Shown here: piece after piece, positions 26,183 to 34,335 of the stretch
Position numbering within the stretch: position 1 is the stretch's first letter
How the letters are laid out: each line of letters opens with the position of its first letter
Translations under genes and position numbers: made by a program
The notes under the pieces: generated by a model
Database searches by the model: none
Told to the model about the DNA's origin: nothing
The model's input: the letters and a program-made list of their open reading frames with translations, nothing else
Assembly (NCBI RefSeq): GCF_002797975.1
Contig: NZ_PGET01000001.1
Coordinates: 1,612,001-1,676,000 of the forward strand
Direction of reading: 5' to 3'
Source of the DNA: [Clostridium] celerecrescens 18A
Lineage (GTDB): Bacteria > Bacillota > Clostridia > Lachnospirales > Lachnospiraceae
Length of the DNA stretch: 64,000 nt

Positions 26183-28270
26183 ATGGATAAATCAGCGATT
26201 AAAAAGGTACACGTGGTATTTAAGACCCATCTCGACATCGGCTTCACTGATTTAGGGCAGAATGTTCTGAACAAATATGTGAATCATTATATTCCGCTTG
26301 CCATTGACTTGGCCATAAAGATAAATAAGGAAAAAGAAAAACGGTTTATCTGGACTGTCGGTTCCTATCTCATAGATTACTATTTCAGACATGCTGGAGA
26401 GGAGGCCTGCAAACGGCTTGAGGCGTCAATTCGCCGGGGAGATATCTGCTGGCATGGACTGGCCTTCACTACACATACGGAATTATTGGATAAGGAACTT
26501 TTTGAATACGATTTAAGCCTTTCTGACAAGTTGGATAAGCGGTTCGGAAAGAACACCATTTCAGCCAAGATGACAGATGTTCCAGGCCATACGAAAGCCA
26601 TCATCGGTCCTATGACGGATCACGGCAAGGTTTACATGCACATCGGTGTCAATCCTTCTTCAATGGTCCCTCAAGTCCCCTTGACCTACCGCTGGAAATC
26701 GGGAGATAAGGAGATTATCATCCAGTACTCTATCGAATACGGTGCGCCTTGTTACGTGGAAGGAATGGATGAGGTACTGGAATTCGCCCATACCGGTGAT
26801 AACTTAGGACCTCAATCGGTTGAAGCTGTAGAGGCTGAGATGGACCGGATACAGGCCATTTATCCTCAGGCTAAAATCGTAGCGTCTACCATGGACATGT
26901 ATGCTGAGAGCCTGCTTCAATATAAAGTCCACCTTCCGGTAGTAGAAGAAGAAATAGGGGATACCTGGATTCATGGCATTGCCTCCGACCCGCTGAAGAT
27001 TACTCGTTATCGCGGACTGATAGAATGGAAGGACCGTATGGAAAGGGAAGGAAGACTATGCCGGGGAGACAGTTTTTATGGAAACTTCATGGAAAACCTG
27101 CTTCTGGTGGCAGAGCATACGTGGGGACTAGATTATAAAAAATACCTGGCTGATTTTACGAATTGGGAAAAAACTGATTTCCAGGCAGCCAGAAAAGCGG
27201 ATGTGACAACACTGGATTTCCTTACAAACCGCAATGCCGGTATGTTAAAGGTCTTACAGGAGGATTTCCACAAGTACCGCGGAGGGAAATTCGATGGATC
27301 CTTCAAACTATATGAAAGTTCCCATGCGGAGCAGATGGAATACATTTGGAAGGCTGTGGATACCCTTCCGGGTGAATTGAAGGAAGAGGCAAAAAAGGAA
27401 CTTGACCGTCTGACTGTTAACTGCCGCGATATGGCGGAGAGAGAGGACGGAAGAACAATATATCCTTATGATCGGGTGGTTATAGGAGAATGGACGGTAT
27501 CATTTGATGGCAGTGGTACTATGGTGTATTTGAAGAAAGGTGATAGGGAGTGGATTACGGATGGGGGGTTCGGGAGGCTATCCTATGAGACTTATAATGC
27601 CAGGAACTGTGTGGAGAATTATTACAGCTATAATCGGGCCTTCCGCCAAAATCAGTGCTGGTCGGAAGGAGATTTCTCTAAGCCGGGCCTTGAGTTCGTA
27701 GAGGATTTAGATAATCAGAATTACGTATTTGGTGCAAAGAAAATAAGCGCAGATGGTAATGAAATTCACATCATGCTAAAAGGCAATGAAGAGGCGAATA
27801 CAAAATATGGCTGCCCGAAGCAAGCTGTTATTACCTATACCTTTGGGGGTGATATTAAAGTAAGACTCTGCTGGTCCGGAAAGGATGCCAACCGCATGCC
27901 GGAAGCACTTTGGTTTGATGTTTGCTTTGATGTAGAAAATCCATACTGCTGGAGGCTGAAGAAGATGGGAGATCTTATTTCTCCGGTTGAAATAGTGCGG
28001 GGAGGTAACAGAAGACAGCATTGTGTGGAAGAACTCTCCTATCACGGTGCAGACGGAAAAATCGTGGTTATAAACCACCATTCCCCTCTCGTCAGCGTGG
28101 GTGGCAAATGGATGTACGGTGATTACCGGAATCTTCCAGATATAAAGAAGGGATTCTCTTATAATTTATTTAATAATAAATGGGGAACAAATTTCAAGAT
28201 GTGGTGTGAGGATGATTGTTGTTTCGAATATACGGTCAAGATCACAGGAGAGTGTAAACCTGCTATTTAA
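26183..28270 (+). CDS. GH38-like / DUF5054-like putative glycosidase
   Basis: A 695-residue cytoplasmic protein without a signal peptide. The N-terminus VHVVFKTHLDIGFTDLG matches the H-x-D metal motif of GH38-type hydrolases in the DUF5054-like form; WTVGSYLIDYYF, MTDVPGHTKA and AEHTWGLD are further shared landmarks. It has C-terminal beta domains like mannosidases. ATG 26183 with GGAGG at 26167-26171 is preferred over an in-frame ATG at 26132 inside the isomerase gene. It is the last gene of the locus. Substrate is unknown; it may handle a different linkage from the first GH38 enzyme. Confidence 0.75.
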   Translation: MDKSAIKKVHVVFKTHLDIGFTDLGQNVLNKYVNHYIPLAIDLAIKINKEKEKRFIWTVGSYLIDYYFRHAGEEACKRLEASIRRGDICWHGLAFTTHTELLDKELFEYDLSLSDKLDKRFGKNTISAKMTDVPGHTKAIIGPMTDHGKVYMHIGVNPSSMVPQVPLTYRWKSGDKEIIIQYSIEYGAPCYVEGMDEVLEFAHTGDNLGPQSVEAVEAEMDRIQAIYPQAKIVASTMDMYAESLLQYKVHLPVVEEEIGDTWIHGIASDPLKITRYRGLIEWKDRMEREGRLCRGDSFYGNFMENLLLVAEHTWGLDYKKYLADFTNWEKTDFQAARKADVTTLDFLTNRNAGMLKVLQEDFHKYRGGKFDGSFKLYESSHAEQMEYIWKAVDTLPGELKEEAKKELDRLTVNCRDMAEREDGRTIYPYDRVVIGEWTVSFDGSGTMVYLKKGDREWITDGGFGRLSYETYNARNCVENYYSYNRAFRQNQCWSEGDFSKPGLEFVEDLDNQNYVFGAKKISADGNEIHIMLKGNEEANTKYGCPKQAVITYTFGGDIKVRLCWSGKDANRMPEALWFDVCFDVENPYCWRLKKMGDLISPVEIVRGGNRRQHCVEELSYHGADGKIVVINHHSPLVSVGGKWMYGDYRNLPDIKKGFSYNLFNNKWGTNFKMWCEDDCCFEYTVKITGECKPAI

Positions 28271-28328
28271 GAAAAAATATACGTCTCTGGTATTCCTACT
28301 TAAAGCAGAGTGACTGTACAAAAGATTC

Positions 28329-28371
28329 AAGAGCCAGCTGATATGGTGTTCTACCATACAGACTGGCTCTT
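28329..28371. terminator. Stem-loop between convergent genes, possible bidirectional terminator
   Basis: AAGAGCCAG at 28329-28337 pairs with CTGGCTCTT at 28363-28371, with an inner ATGGT/ACCAT stem. Only weak T tracts flank it. It lies between the end of the mannoside locus and the end of the minus-strand GntR gene. Confidence 0.65.
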
Positions 28372-28423
28372 AAACTTAAAGATATCGTTTGCGAATCTTT
28401 CCCTCTTATGAATAAGCCGGATA

Positions 28424-29137
28424 TCAGCTTTTGACATAAGTCAACTGGTATTTCGGTGAGTTAAGCGTTAATTCTGTATAATCCATGATCTGATTATTGG
28501 TCAGATAAGTAGTATTGGCAACTCTCAGAATGGGAGTATCCAACGAAATTCCAAACATTTCTGCAATATTTTTTGTAGGATGAATGGGTGTTACCGTATG
28601 ATCGCTGTATGCGATTTTCATATCCTTTACCTTTTCAAAGTACTGATATTTTGACTGCTGCAATACCTGCATAGAGATATCGGGATATAACCGGCTGGAC
28701 ATATAGGTTGTTTCAAACTGAAAAATTTCATCATTTGCATACCGGATTCTTTCAATAAAATAAATCGGTTCCCCTGTCTCAATTTTTAAGATGGAAGCAA
28801 TGTTTGAAGGTGCTTTCTGGATCATAAAGGTGGGAACTTCTGTCCGGACAGAAATTCCCTGTTCACACATTACTTCTGAAAATCCCTGGATGGAACTGGG
28901 GTTTAATGTAACAGAAGGGTGGCACACAAATGTTCCAACTCCGGCAACTCTTGTCAAAAGACCCTTTGCAACCAGATTATCTGTGGCCTTTCTGACAGTC
29001 ACCCTTGAAACATGATAGGTGTTAGAAAGCTCCAGCTCTGTGGGTATAAGATCGTCTTTTTTGTAATAACCTAAATTTATCTTCTGAAGCAAGTCATTTT
29101 CAATCTGTTTATATTGTGCAATTCTTTTTTCTGCCAT
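28424..29137 (-). CDS. GntR/HutC-family repressor of the sulfatase-PTS operon
   Basis: A 237-residue regulator starting MAEKRIAQYKQIENDL. The N-terminal winged helix-turn-helix includes YHVSRVTVRKATDNLV; a UTRA ligand domain follows. The start at 29137 is supported by GAGGTGAT just upstream on the minus strand; a longer in-frame start at 29203 has none. It is the only minus-strand gene in this part and is divergent from the sulfatase-PTS operon. The shared intergenic region carries repeated operator-like motifs, so auto-repression and operon control are likely. Confidence 0.92.
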   Translation of the reverse strand: MAEKRIAQYKQIENDLLQKINLGYYKKDDLIPTELELSNTYHVSRVTVRKATDNLVAKGLLTRVAGVGTFVCHPSVTLNPSSIQGFSEVMCEQGISVRTEVPTFMIQKAPSNIASILKIETGEPIYFIERIRYANDEIFQFETTYMSSRLYPDISMQVLQQSKYQYFEKVKDMKIAYSDHTVTPIHPTKNIAEMFGISLDTPILRVANTTYLTNNQIMDYTELTLNSPKYQLTYVKS

Positions 29138-29197
29138 AATTATCACCTCATTTTCTAATAAAACCAGTTCTTTAATTGTATTATACTTTGAAATAAA

Positions 29198-29362
29198 TGA
29201 CAATACATATTTGAATTAATATGTAAACTACGCAACAAACTAATAAAGGAAGCTGCATGTTCCATGATAATACAAATATATTAAATGTATTGACATTACT
29301 TTGCGGCTGTAGTATATTATGTACAGAAATGATAATACATATTAAGCAGTGATAAATACATT
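29198..29362. promoter_or_regulatory. Repeated operator-like motif in the divergent intergenic region
   Basis: Four related copies on the + strand: TGACAATACATATTT at 29198-29212, ATGATAATACAAATATA at 29264-29280, ATGATAATACATATTA at 29329-29344 and TGATAAATACATT at 29350-29362. An inverse match, TAATATGTA, is at 29217-29225. Copies lie on both sides of the -35/-10 promoter at 29290-29318, as expected for repressor sites with looping. The binding protein is inferred to be the adjacent GntR regulator. Confidence 0.65.
29290..29318 (+). promoter_or_regulatory. Promoter of the sulfatase-PTS operon
   Basis: TTGACA at 29290-29295 (consensus), an exact 17-base spacer and TATATT at 29313-29318. The start codon is at 29385. 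A promoter this good suggests that control is by repression. Confidence 0.85.
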
Positions 29363-29384
29363 TTAACAGCAGGAGGTACATTTA

Positions 29385-30749
29385 GTGAAAAATGTATTGT
29401 ATATTCATACCCATGATTCCGGGCGGGTATTAAGTCCTTATGGTTATAAGGTTCCCACGCCGAATATGGAATCCTTTTCCAGGACAGCAGCCGTGTTTCG
29501 GAATGCGTACTGTGCAGGTCCGACTTGTTCCCCCAGCCGGGCAGCAATGCTGACAAGTACGTATCCACATCAGAATGGCATGTTAGGTCTGGCCCAGAGA
29601 GGCTTTACCATGGACTACAGCAAACATCTGGTTCATTATCTGAACGAGAATGGCTATAATACCGTTCTTTGCGGAATCCAGCATGAAGCAGGCTGGTATC
29701 TGGACCGGAAACTTGGGGCGGCCGAGATTGGCTATCAGGAAGAACTGACCACAGATAATTCCGGATATTCTCAGGAAGAGCTGGTGGACTGGGATAAGGA
29801 AAATGCACGTAAGGTCTGCCGATGGCTGAAAAATTATAATAAAAAACAACCCTTTTTCCTTTCTTACGGAATGTATGCAACCCATCGGCGGTTTCCTGAT
29901 AAGATTGATGATGATATTGACCCTGAATATGCCCTTCCCCCTTATCCGATTCCGGACACCAGGGAAACCCGTAACGATTTTGCAGGTTATCTGATGAGCG
30001 TTAAATGCGCAGATGCCTGTTTTGGCCAGGTGATATCCTGCTTAAAAGAAGAGGGGTTGTGGGAAAATACCATTATCCTTTTTACTACAGATCACGGTTT
30101 GCCAAATCCCTTTTCAAAATGTACTTTATTTGACAGCGGGATCGGTGTGAATCTGATGCTTCGTTCACCGGGAGCTTTGGCGAATGGAACCGTTGCAGAC
30201 AGTCTTGTTTCCCATATGGATGTATTTCCTACGCTTTGCGAGCTCCTTGAATTGGAGAAACCGGAATATCTGGAAGGAAAATCAATGGTTCCCCTGTTAA
30301 CAGGGGAGAAAGAAGAAATCAGGTCCGATGTCTTTGCCGAAATCAATTTCCACACGTCCTATGAGCCGGCACGTTGTGTACGCACGAAGCGTTACAAATA
30401 TATCCGTTTTTATGATACAGCCTATTTGAAGATTAACCAGTCAAACATTGATGAATCTATGACAAAAGATTATTTTCTGAAGCAGGATCTGGAAAGCCAG
30501 ACAAAGTACGAAGAAGCTCTTTACGATCTTCTTTATGATCCGGGAGAACGCAATAATCTGGCATATAACGGGGAATACGCTTCGGTTTTGAAAGATATGA
30601 GCCATAGATTACTGGTTTATCAGGAAGATACAGGAGATCCGATTCTGAAAGGTGAAATTACAATAAAACCAGAATGGAAAATAAACAGAAAGGAGTGTAA
30701 GACCGCAAGTTCAAAAAATCCAGAAGATTACGTCAGCTTTGGAAAATGA
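29385..30749 (+). CDS. Type I (formylglycine) sulfatase, cytoplasmic
   Basis: A 454-residue alkaline-phosphatase-superfamily sulfatase. The signature C48-S-P-S-R52 includes the Cys that must be converted to formylglycine by a maturase. N-terminal metal-site residues are in YIHTHDSG, and FTTDHG near residue 233 gives the second metal ligands. There is no signal peptide, so it should act on a sulfated substrate inside the cell. GTG start with AGGAGG at 29371-29376. First gene of an operon with a mannose-family PTS; substrate is unknown. Confidence 0.9.
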   Translation: MKNVLYIHTHDSGRVLSPYGYKVPTPNMESFSRTAAVFRNAYCAGPTCSPSRAAMLTSTYPHQNGMLGLAQRGFTMDYSKHLVHYLNENGYNTVLCGIQHEAGWYLDRKLGAAEIGYQEELTTDNSGYSQEELVDWDKENARKVCRWLKNYNKKQPFFLSYGMYATHRRFPDKIDDDIDPEYALPPYPIPDTRETRNDFAGYLMSVKCADACFGQVISCLKEEGLWENTIILFTTDHGLPNPFSKCTLFDSGIGVNLMLRSPGALANGTVADSLVSHMDVFPTLCELLELEKPEYLEGKSMVPLLTGEKEEIRSDVFAEINFHTSYEPARCVRTKRYKYIRFYDTAYLKINQSNIDESMTKDYFLKQDLESQTKYEEALYDLLYDPGERNNLAYNGEYASVLKDMSHRLLVYQEDTGDPILKGEITIKPEWKINRKECKTASSKNPEDYVSFGK

Positions 30750-30762
30750 AAGGAGGAAAAGG

Positions 30763-31188
30763 ATGATAGGAATGATTGTAGCCGGCCATGGCAGTTATGC
30801 CGCAGGGATCACAAGCGGACTGAAGCTGCTGGCTGGAGAGCCGGAGTATTATGAACCAGTGGATTTCCTGGAGGAAGATTCTCTGGAGATTCTAACCGGA
30901 AAATTAGCGGCGGCGGCTGAAAGGCTTTCCCAGTGCACCGGAATTTTGATTTATACGGATTTGACCGGAGGATCCCCGTTTAATGTCTCCGTTCGCATGA
31001 AAATGGAGCGGTCCGGCAAAATAGCGGTAATCGGAGGCGCAAACCTTCCGGCAGTACTGGAAGGATATATGTCAAGAGGCTCCTTGGACAGTGCTTCAGA
31101 ACTTGCCGCAGGGAGCTTGACTGCGGGTAAAAATGCAATGGTGCAATTTGAAGAATCTGCTGTCGCGGATGGGGATTACGAAGAATAA
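30763..31188 (+). CDS. PTS mannose/sorbose-family EIIA component
   Basis: A 141-residue cytoplasmic phosphocarrier. The phospho-accepting His is H9 in GMIVAGHGSYAAG. The YTDLTGGSPFN segment is typical of the Man-family EIIA fold. The ATG at 30763 has AAAGGAGG about eight bases upstream; an in-frame ATG at 30739 overlaps the sulfatase end. It passes phosphate from HPr to EIIB, whose gene is the last in this operon. Confidence 0.92.
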   Translation: MIGMIVAGHGSYAAGITSGLKLLAGEPEYYEPVDFLEEDSLEILTGKLAAAAERLSQCTGILIYTDLTGGSPFNVSVRMKMERSGKIAVIGGANLPAVLEGYMSRGSLDSASELAAGSLTAGKNAMVQFEESAVADGDYEE

Positions 31189-31206
31189 TAAACGGAGGAA
31201 TAAGGT

Positions 31207-32013
31207 ATGACTTTTTTACAAGCTTTACTGATTGGAATATTTGCCTATCTTGGCAGTAAGCGTACACCATGGTTTTTTGGGGTAACCGGAGGGTGGAATA
31301 TGATTGGGCGTCCACTAGTAGCCGGCTTGATTATTGGCGTGATCTTAGGGGATGTAAGAGGGGGCGTCATTGCAGGTGCTATGGTTCAGGCACTATTTAT
31401 CGGACAGATCACGCCCGGAGGTGCTATGCCGGCGGATGTGAACTGGGCAGCCTATATCGGGATACCATTAGCACTGGCGGCTGGAGGTACCGGTGAACAG
31501 GCAGTGGCCTTATCGGTTCCTCTCAGCATGCTGGGACTTGGGCTGTTTAATTTTATTATGACGATCAATGCATATTTTCCTCATATGGGAGATCTTGCCG
31601 CAGAAAAAGGAGATGGGGCCGGAATTCACCGTGCTACTTACCTGGCAGCCGTTCCAAGCTTTATTCTCAGGGGAGGCTCTGCCTTGCTGATCTGTTATCT
31701 TGGAACGCCCCTGGCAGAATTCCTGATCACCAGTATGCCTCAGGGAATCCTGCACTTCTTTGAGGTTGCCGGAAAGATGCTCCCGGCCATTGGATTTGCC
31801 ATGCTGCTTAAGCAGTCCCTTTCAAAGAAATGGATGCTTGTATTGTTTCTGATGGGCTGGATCCTGATCGGCTCCACCAATATGTCTGTGACTGCACTGG
31901 CGGTATTTGCAACTGCAATTGCATTTATCTTTGTTATGGCCCAGGGCGGAACACAAGCGGCTGTACCGGCTCCGGTACAAAGCGCAGAGGAGGATGGCTG
32001 TTATGAAGAATAA
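31207..32013 (+). CDS. PTS mannose/sorbose-family EIIC component
   Basis: A 268-residue membrane permease subunit with several hydrophobic segments. The family pattern GRPLVAGLIIGVILGDVRGG and the GAMVQALFIGQITPGGAMPAD region are clear. It forms the sugar channel with EIID. The 3' end overlaps EIID by 11 bases. Confidence 0.93.
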   Translation: MTFLQALLIGIFAYLGSKRTPWFFGVTGGWNMIGRPLVAGLIIGVILGDVRGGVIAGAMVQALFIGQITPGGAMPADVNWAAYIGIPLALAAGGTGEQAVALSVPLSMLGLGLFNFIMTINAYFPHMGDLAAEKGDGAGIHRATYLAAVPSFILRGGSALLICYLGTPLAEFLITSMPQGILHFFEVAGKMLPAIGFAMLLKQSLSKKWMLVLFLMGWILIGSTNMSVTALAVFATAIAFIFVMAQGGTQAAVPAPVQSAEEDGCYEE

Positions 32014-32839
32014 AAGAGAAAACTCATTGCTTAACAAAAAGGATATTAATAAAGCTGCCTGGTCTTACATTTTCTTTATACAGGCAACCCAGAATTTTGA
32101 ACGTATGATGGGACTAGCCTTTTGCCATGTGCTGGAACCGATTTTAAAGAAACTCTATAAAAATGATTCCGTTGAATACAAAAAATCCCTTCAGCGCCAT
32201 ATGCAGTTTTTTAACACAGAGCCTCAGCTTGGCGCCCTGATTCCCGGCATTACCATTGCCATGGAGGAAGCCCGTGCCATGGGGGAAGATGTCAGTGAAG
32301 AGCTGATTGTTAATACCAAAAATGCGCTTATGGGGCCCTTTGCCGGAATTGGAGACTCTATGTTAATCGGTACCTACAGTCCGATTCTGCTGAGTATTGC
32401 CATGAGCATGTGCATTAATGACGGAAATCCCGTTGGTCCCCTGTTCTTTTGCGCAGTATGGCTTACCAGTGTGGTTGGCCTGCAGTGGTATCTGTTTCAT
32501 AAAGGATATCATATGGGAATCGGTGCGGCAAACCTGTTTTTCACCAACCGTTCCCTTGCAGATAAAATCACTACCGGACTCACCATGATGGGGTTGATCG
32601 TAATAGGCGGAGTTGCTGCAACAACTGTAAAAGCAAATGTGGTTTACCAGTTTGTCAGCGGTGAAATGTCTCTTTCTTTGCAGGAACAGATTTTTGATAA
32701 AATAATGCCTGGGATACTTCCCCTTTTGCTTACACTGGCAGTGTGGTATCTGATGGATAAAAAGAAGTGGTCCGCGACAAAGATAATTCTCGGCATCGTT
32801 GCGTTTACAGCTGTTATGGTATTTTTAGGGATCATGTAA
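32003..32839 (+). CDS. PTS mannose/sorbose-family EIID component
   Basis: A 278-residue membrane component. The N-terminus carries QATQNFERMMGLAFCHVLEP, then FFNTEPQLGALIPGITIAME and the PFAGIGDSMLIGT segment, all hallmarks of EIID. ATG 32003 is chosen because GAGGAGG at 31987-31993 gives nine-base spacing; ATG 31994 would touch the ribosome site. It works with EIIC. Confidence 0.93.
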   Translation: MKNKRENSLLNKKDINKAAWSYIFFIQATQNFERMMGLAFCHVLEPILKKLYKNDSVEYKKSLQRHMQFFNTEPQLGALIPGITIAMEEARAMGEDVSEELIVNTKNALMGPFAGIGDSMLIGTYSPILLSIAMSMCINDGNPVGPLFFCAVWLTSVVGLQWYLFHKGYHMGIGAANLFFTNRSLADKITTGLTMMGLIVIGGVAATTVKANVVYQFVSGEMSLSLQEQIFDKIMPGILPLLLTLAVWYLMDKKKWSATKIILGIVAFTAVMVFLGIM

Positions 32840-32882
32840 ATGCTGGAGGAACAGAAGCAGACGGACCAGAGGAGATTTTCTT

Positions 32883-34322
32883 ATGAAAGATATGGTTTTA
32901 ATAATGTCAGACCAGCACGGCTGGGATTACACGGGATTTGCAGAGGAACGGATTGATACGCCAGGTCTTAAAAAGATTGCAGAGGAAGGTCTGCTGTTTG
33001 AACGCTGCTATTGCAATTCGCCCCTTTGCGTCCCTTCCCGTATGTCATTTCTAACTGGAAAATTACCCTCACAACTGGGCATTTTTAATAATGATGCCGC
33101 TCTTGGCGGGGATGTGCCCACCATTGCCCATGAGATGGGACGTCTGGGATACCAGACCGTTCTGGCTGGCCGGATGCATTTTAAAGGGGAAGACCAGAAG
33201 CATGGATTTGATGAACGGTATTGCGGAGATATCACCTCTCAATTCTGGGGAACCGGCGGGAAAAAGCGCCTGGACTTTGGCGTGTATGCCGGAACCACGA
33301 ACAGGAAAAACTGCCTGGATGCAGTTGGAGGGGGGATTTCCCCGGTTATGCTTTATGATGAAATGGTGTTCCGCTCAGCCATGGATTTTCTTGAGAATTG
33401 GGGAAAGAAGAAACATAAAAAACCGCTGTTTCTGGTGGTAGGATTCTATGGCCCTCATTTTCCTTTTACCTGTAAAAATGAGGATTACCTTAAGTACCAA
33501 AGCCGCTTTACTATAGAGGAATGTGAGAAAGAGGCAAGGCTTCCTTCTTTTTCTGCTTATCATGAATTCCAGCAGGAATGTGCACCAGAACATATGAGAA
33601 ACTGCAAGGCCGCTTATTGCGGCCTGGTGGAGCAGTTGGACCGGTATGTAGAGGAACTATATCATAAAATCAAGACAGTTGAAGCCGGACGGGAATATCT
33701 CTTTCTCTACACCTCTGATCACGGGGAACAGCTTGGAAAACGGAAACTGTTCGGTAAGCAGACCATGTATGAAGCTGCGGTCCGCATACCTCTTCTGGCG
33801 GCAGGCACAGGGATAGCTCCAGGTATTTCAAAAGAGCCTGCAGGACTTTTGGATGTATCACGCACGCTTTTGGAAGAGACCGGAAGGAATGAAAATTACT
33901 CCTGGCATCAGGGAAAGAGACTTGATTTCAGTGGCACCCGAAGTGAAACATCCAGACTCATCAGAATCCAGCAGATGGTGGGAAGTGATGACAGCCTGCA
34001 GCTCATAGAAGGAGTGGTTCTGGGACAATACAAAATAGTCAAGTCAGGTAATGAAACCATATGTCTATATGACTTACAGGAAGATCCTGATGAAGAACAT
34101 GATCTGTCAATGATGAGGAAAGGCTTATTAGAAGAGCTTATGAAACAGATAGGAGAAAGCGGAGGCTACCTGAGTAAACCTATGGTGCAGTATCTAACTG
34201 ACCGGGAGCAGGAAGCCAGAGATGATCAGCGGCGGTTAAAAGCATGGGGACAGGTAAAAAAACCGGAAGAGTGGGCAACCATGAAAATAGATAAAAACAC
34301 ACTCATAAATCCAAGAGAATAG
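32883..34322 (+). CDS. Second type I (formylglycine) sulfatase, cytoplasmic
   Basis: A 479-residue sulfatase with C49-V-P-S-R53 as the formylglycine site, N-terminal metal residues in LIMSDQHGWD and C-terminal YTSDHGEQLG. No signal peptide. It is only distantly similar to the first sulfatase of this operon, so a second sulfate position or a second substrate is likely. GAGGAG lies before the ATG. Maturation needs a formylglycine-generating enzyme or radical-SAM maturase not encoded in this window. Confidence 0.92.
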   Translation: MKDMVLIMSDQHGWDYTGFAEERIDTPGLKKIAEEGLLFERCYCNSPLCVPSRMSFLTGKLPSQLGIFNNDAALGGDVPTIAHEMGRLGYQTVLAGRMHFKGEDQKHGFDERYCGDITSQFWGTGGKKRLDFGVYAGTTNRKNCLDAVGGGISPVMLYDEMVFRSAMDFLENWGKKKHKKPLFLVVGFYGPHFPFTCKNEDYLKYQSRFTIEECEKEARLPSFSAYHEFQQECAPEHMRNCKAAYCGLVEQLDRYVEELYHKIKTVEAGREYLFLYTSDHGEQLGKRKLFGKQTMYEAAVRIPLLAAGTGIAPGISKEPAGLLDVSRTLLEETGRNENYSWHQGKRLDFSGTRSETSRLIRIQQMVGSDDSLQLIEGVVLGQYKIVKSGNETICLYDLQEDPDEEHDLSMMRKGLLEELMKQIGESGGYLSKPMVQYLTDREQEARDDQRRLKAWGQVKKPEEWATMKIDKNTLINPRE

Positions 34323-34335
34323 TTGGGAGGATTCC

